DNA of 6,669 bases from Serpens sp035497635 (GTDB lineage Bacteria > Pseudomonadota > Gammaproteobacteria > Pseudomonadales > Pseudomonadaceae), in contig DATJDB010000187.1 of assembly GCA_035497635.1 (NCBI GenBank), forward strand, positions 1-6,669, in the 5' to 3' direction. Below, piece by piece: positions 5,518 to 6,669 of this stretch. A program made the position numbers and the translations under genes. The number at the start of each line of letters is the position of its first letter. Position 1 is the stretch's first letter. The notes under the pieces were generated by a model. That model ran no database searches, had not been told where the DNA came from, and saw only the letters and a list, made by a program, of their open reading frames with translations.

Positions 5518-6420
5518 ATGCGCATTCTGCTGACTGGCGGTACCGGTCTGATCGGTCGTCACCTGTGCCACCTGTGGCGTGCCCAGGGTCACGAACTGTG
5601 GGTGTGGAGTCGCCGGCCGGAGGCCGTGCCGAAGCTGTGCGGCGCCGGCGTGCAGGGCATCGCCGGGCTGGATGAACTGGACGACCAGCCGCTGGATGCG
5701 GTGGTCAATCTGGCCGGCGCGCCCATTGCTGATCGCCCATGGACCCAGGCGCGCCGTCAGGAGTTATGGGAAAGCCGCGTGACGCTGACCGAACATCTGG
5801 TGGACTGGCTGGCGCGCCGAGCGCAGCGGCCGGCGGTGCTGCTTTCCGGTTCGGCCACCGGCTGGTATGGCGACGGCGGCGAGCAGCGTCTGGATGAGGA
5901 CTCTCCGCCCGCCGACCAGGGTTTCGCCGCGCGCCTGTGCGGCGCCTGGGAAGATGCCGCCTGCCGCGCCGAGTCGCTGGGCCTGCGCGTCGTCCGGGTG
6001 CGCACCGCGCCGGTACTGGCCGGTGAGGGCGGCATGTTGCCGCGCCTGCTGCCGCTGTACCGCCTGGGGCTGGGCGGCCCGCAGGGCAGCGGTCGGCAGT
6101 GGATGCCCTGGATTCATCTGCACGATGAAGTTGCGCTGATTGATTTTCTGCTATCCCACCCGGATGCTCGCGGCCCGTACAATGCCTGCGCTCCGCAGGC
6201 GGTGCGCAACCGCGACTTTGCCCACGCGCTCGGCCGCGCGCTGCAGCGGCCGACGCTGCTTCGGGTGCCGGCCTTGGCCCTCAAGGGCTTGGGCGAGCTG
6301 TCCAGCCTGCTGCTGGGTGGCCAGCACCTGACGCCCAAGCGCTTGCAGGCGCTGGGTTTCGCGTTTCGCTTCACCGATCTGGATTTAGCCCTGGCCGACC
6401 TGACTGGCCGCCATCGATAG
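5518..6420 (+). CDS. yfcH: TIGR01777/YfcH-family SDR epimerase-like protein
   Basis: This is a 300-residue extended short-chain dehydrogenase/reductase homologue related to E. coli YfcH; substrate and reaction are not known. Visible features: an N-terminal strand and dinucleotide loop TGGTGLIG at 6-13, VVNLAGAPIADRPW typical of TIGR01777 proteins, SGSATGWYGDGG with Y117, then GFAARLCGAWEDAA. The lysine of the usual YxxxK active site is not at its normal place after Y117. The C-terminus (about 246-296, LRVPALALKGLGE to LTPKRLQALGF) matches the DUF1731 domain of this family. It starts seven bases after a strong GGAGGG site and ends 8 bp before hemH, so the two are probably co-transcribed. The family call is firm, the molecular function open; the symbol is by homology only. 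Confidence 0.9.
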   Translation: MRILLTGGTGLIGRHLCHLWRAQGHELWVWSRRPEAVPKLCGAGVQGIAGLDELDDQPLDAVVNLAGAPIADRPWTQARRQELWESRVTLTEHLVDWLARRAQRPAVLLSGSATGWYGDGGEQRLDEDSPPADQGFAARLCGAWEDAACRAESLGLRVVRVRTAPVLAGEGGMLPRLLPLYRLGLGGPQGSGRQWMPWIHLHDEVALIDFLLSHPDARGPYNACAPQAVRNRDFAHALGRALQRPTLLRVPALALKGLGELSSLLLGGQHLTPKRLQALGFAFRFTDLDLALADLTGRHR

Positions 6421-6428
6421 GAAGTTGC

Positions 6429-6669
6429 ATGACCGATCACGCGCTGTTGCTGGTCAACCTGGGTTCGCCCGCCTCCCCCCAGGTGGAGGATGTGCGCCGC
6501 TACCTCAACCAGTTCCTCATGGACCCCTACGTCATCGATCTGCCCTGGCCGCTGCGCCGGCTGCTGGTGTCGCTGATCCTCTGGAAGCGGCCGGCCCAGT
6601 CGGCGCATGCCTACGCCTCCATCTGGTGGGAGGAGGGCTCGCCGCTGATCGTGCTCAGCCGCCGGCTGC
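6429..6669 (+). CDS. hemH: Ferrochelatase HemH (3'-truncated by window edge)
   Basis: HemH inserts ferrous iron into protoporphyrin IX, the last step of protohaem synthesis, at or near the inner membrane. Eighty complete codons are visible. The N-terminus MTDHALLLVNLGSPASP carries the ferrochelatase LLVNLGSP opening. RRYLNQFLMDPYVIDLPWPLR and the SIWWEEGSPL block follow and match Pseudomonas HemH closely as I recall it. The catalytic histidine and glutamate lie beyond the window. The likely ribosome site, AGGAAG (6419-6424), overlaps the stop of the upstream gene. This gene has no stop before the sequence ends. Confidence 0.95.
   Translation, partial: MTDHALLLVNLGSPASPQVEDVRRYLNQFLMDPYVIDLPWPLRRLLVSLILWKRPAQSAHAYASIWWEEGSPLIVLSRRL

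Overview
This window is ordinary chromosomal DNA from a high-GC gammaproteobacterium, almost certainly a Pseudomonas-type organism outside P. aeruginosa. The protein sequences, the order hemA-prfA-prmC-moeB-murI-pagL, and the REP hairpins built on GGGAGCG...CGCTCCC all point there. Everything coding lies on the + strand, packed as one long co-directional run. I see no phage, transposase, CRISPR, tRNA or rRNA, and no undescribed multi-gene system.

Layout. Positions 1-1203 hold hemA (glutamyl-tRNA reductase), cut at its 5' end by the window edge. It overlaps prfA (release factor RF1, 1200-2282) by an ATGA junction. A 156-bp gap (2283-2438) carries one degenerate REP-like unit and an inverted REP pair. 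After it come prmC (the methyltransferase that modifies RF1, 2439-3272), moeB (ThiF/MoeB/HesA-family adenylyltransferase, 3269-4033) and murI (glutamate racemase, 4023-4832), joined by short overlaps. pagL (outer-membrane lipid A 3-O-deacylase, 4877-5395) follows after 44 bp. A 122-bp gap then holds a stem-loop and a long CCCCCT/AGGGGG hairpin. A TIGR01777/YfcH-type SDR epimerase homologue (5518-6420) follows, then the first 80 codons of hemH (ferrochelatase), from 6429 and cut by the window end.

How the genes fit together. The first committed enzyme of C5-pathway tetrapyrrole synthesis (HemA) and the last enzyme of haem synthesis (HemH) flank the block. RF1 and the enzyme that methylates its GGQ glutamine sit side by side, as in many proteobacteria. 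MoeB (cofactor sulfur-carrier activation), MurI (D-glutamate for peptidoglycan) and PagL (lipid A remodelling) are conserved neighbours rather than one pathway. Three coding starts (murI, pagL, yfcH) are better placed downstream of the longest possible ORF, and each choice is backed by a Shine-Dalgarno sequence and by family N-termini. The points most worth a second look are the two non-coding repeat regions, the direct pagL-yfcH-hemH junction, and the non-canonical active site of the YfcH-like protein.
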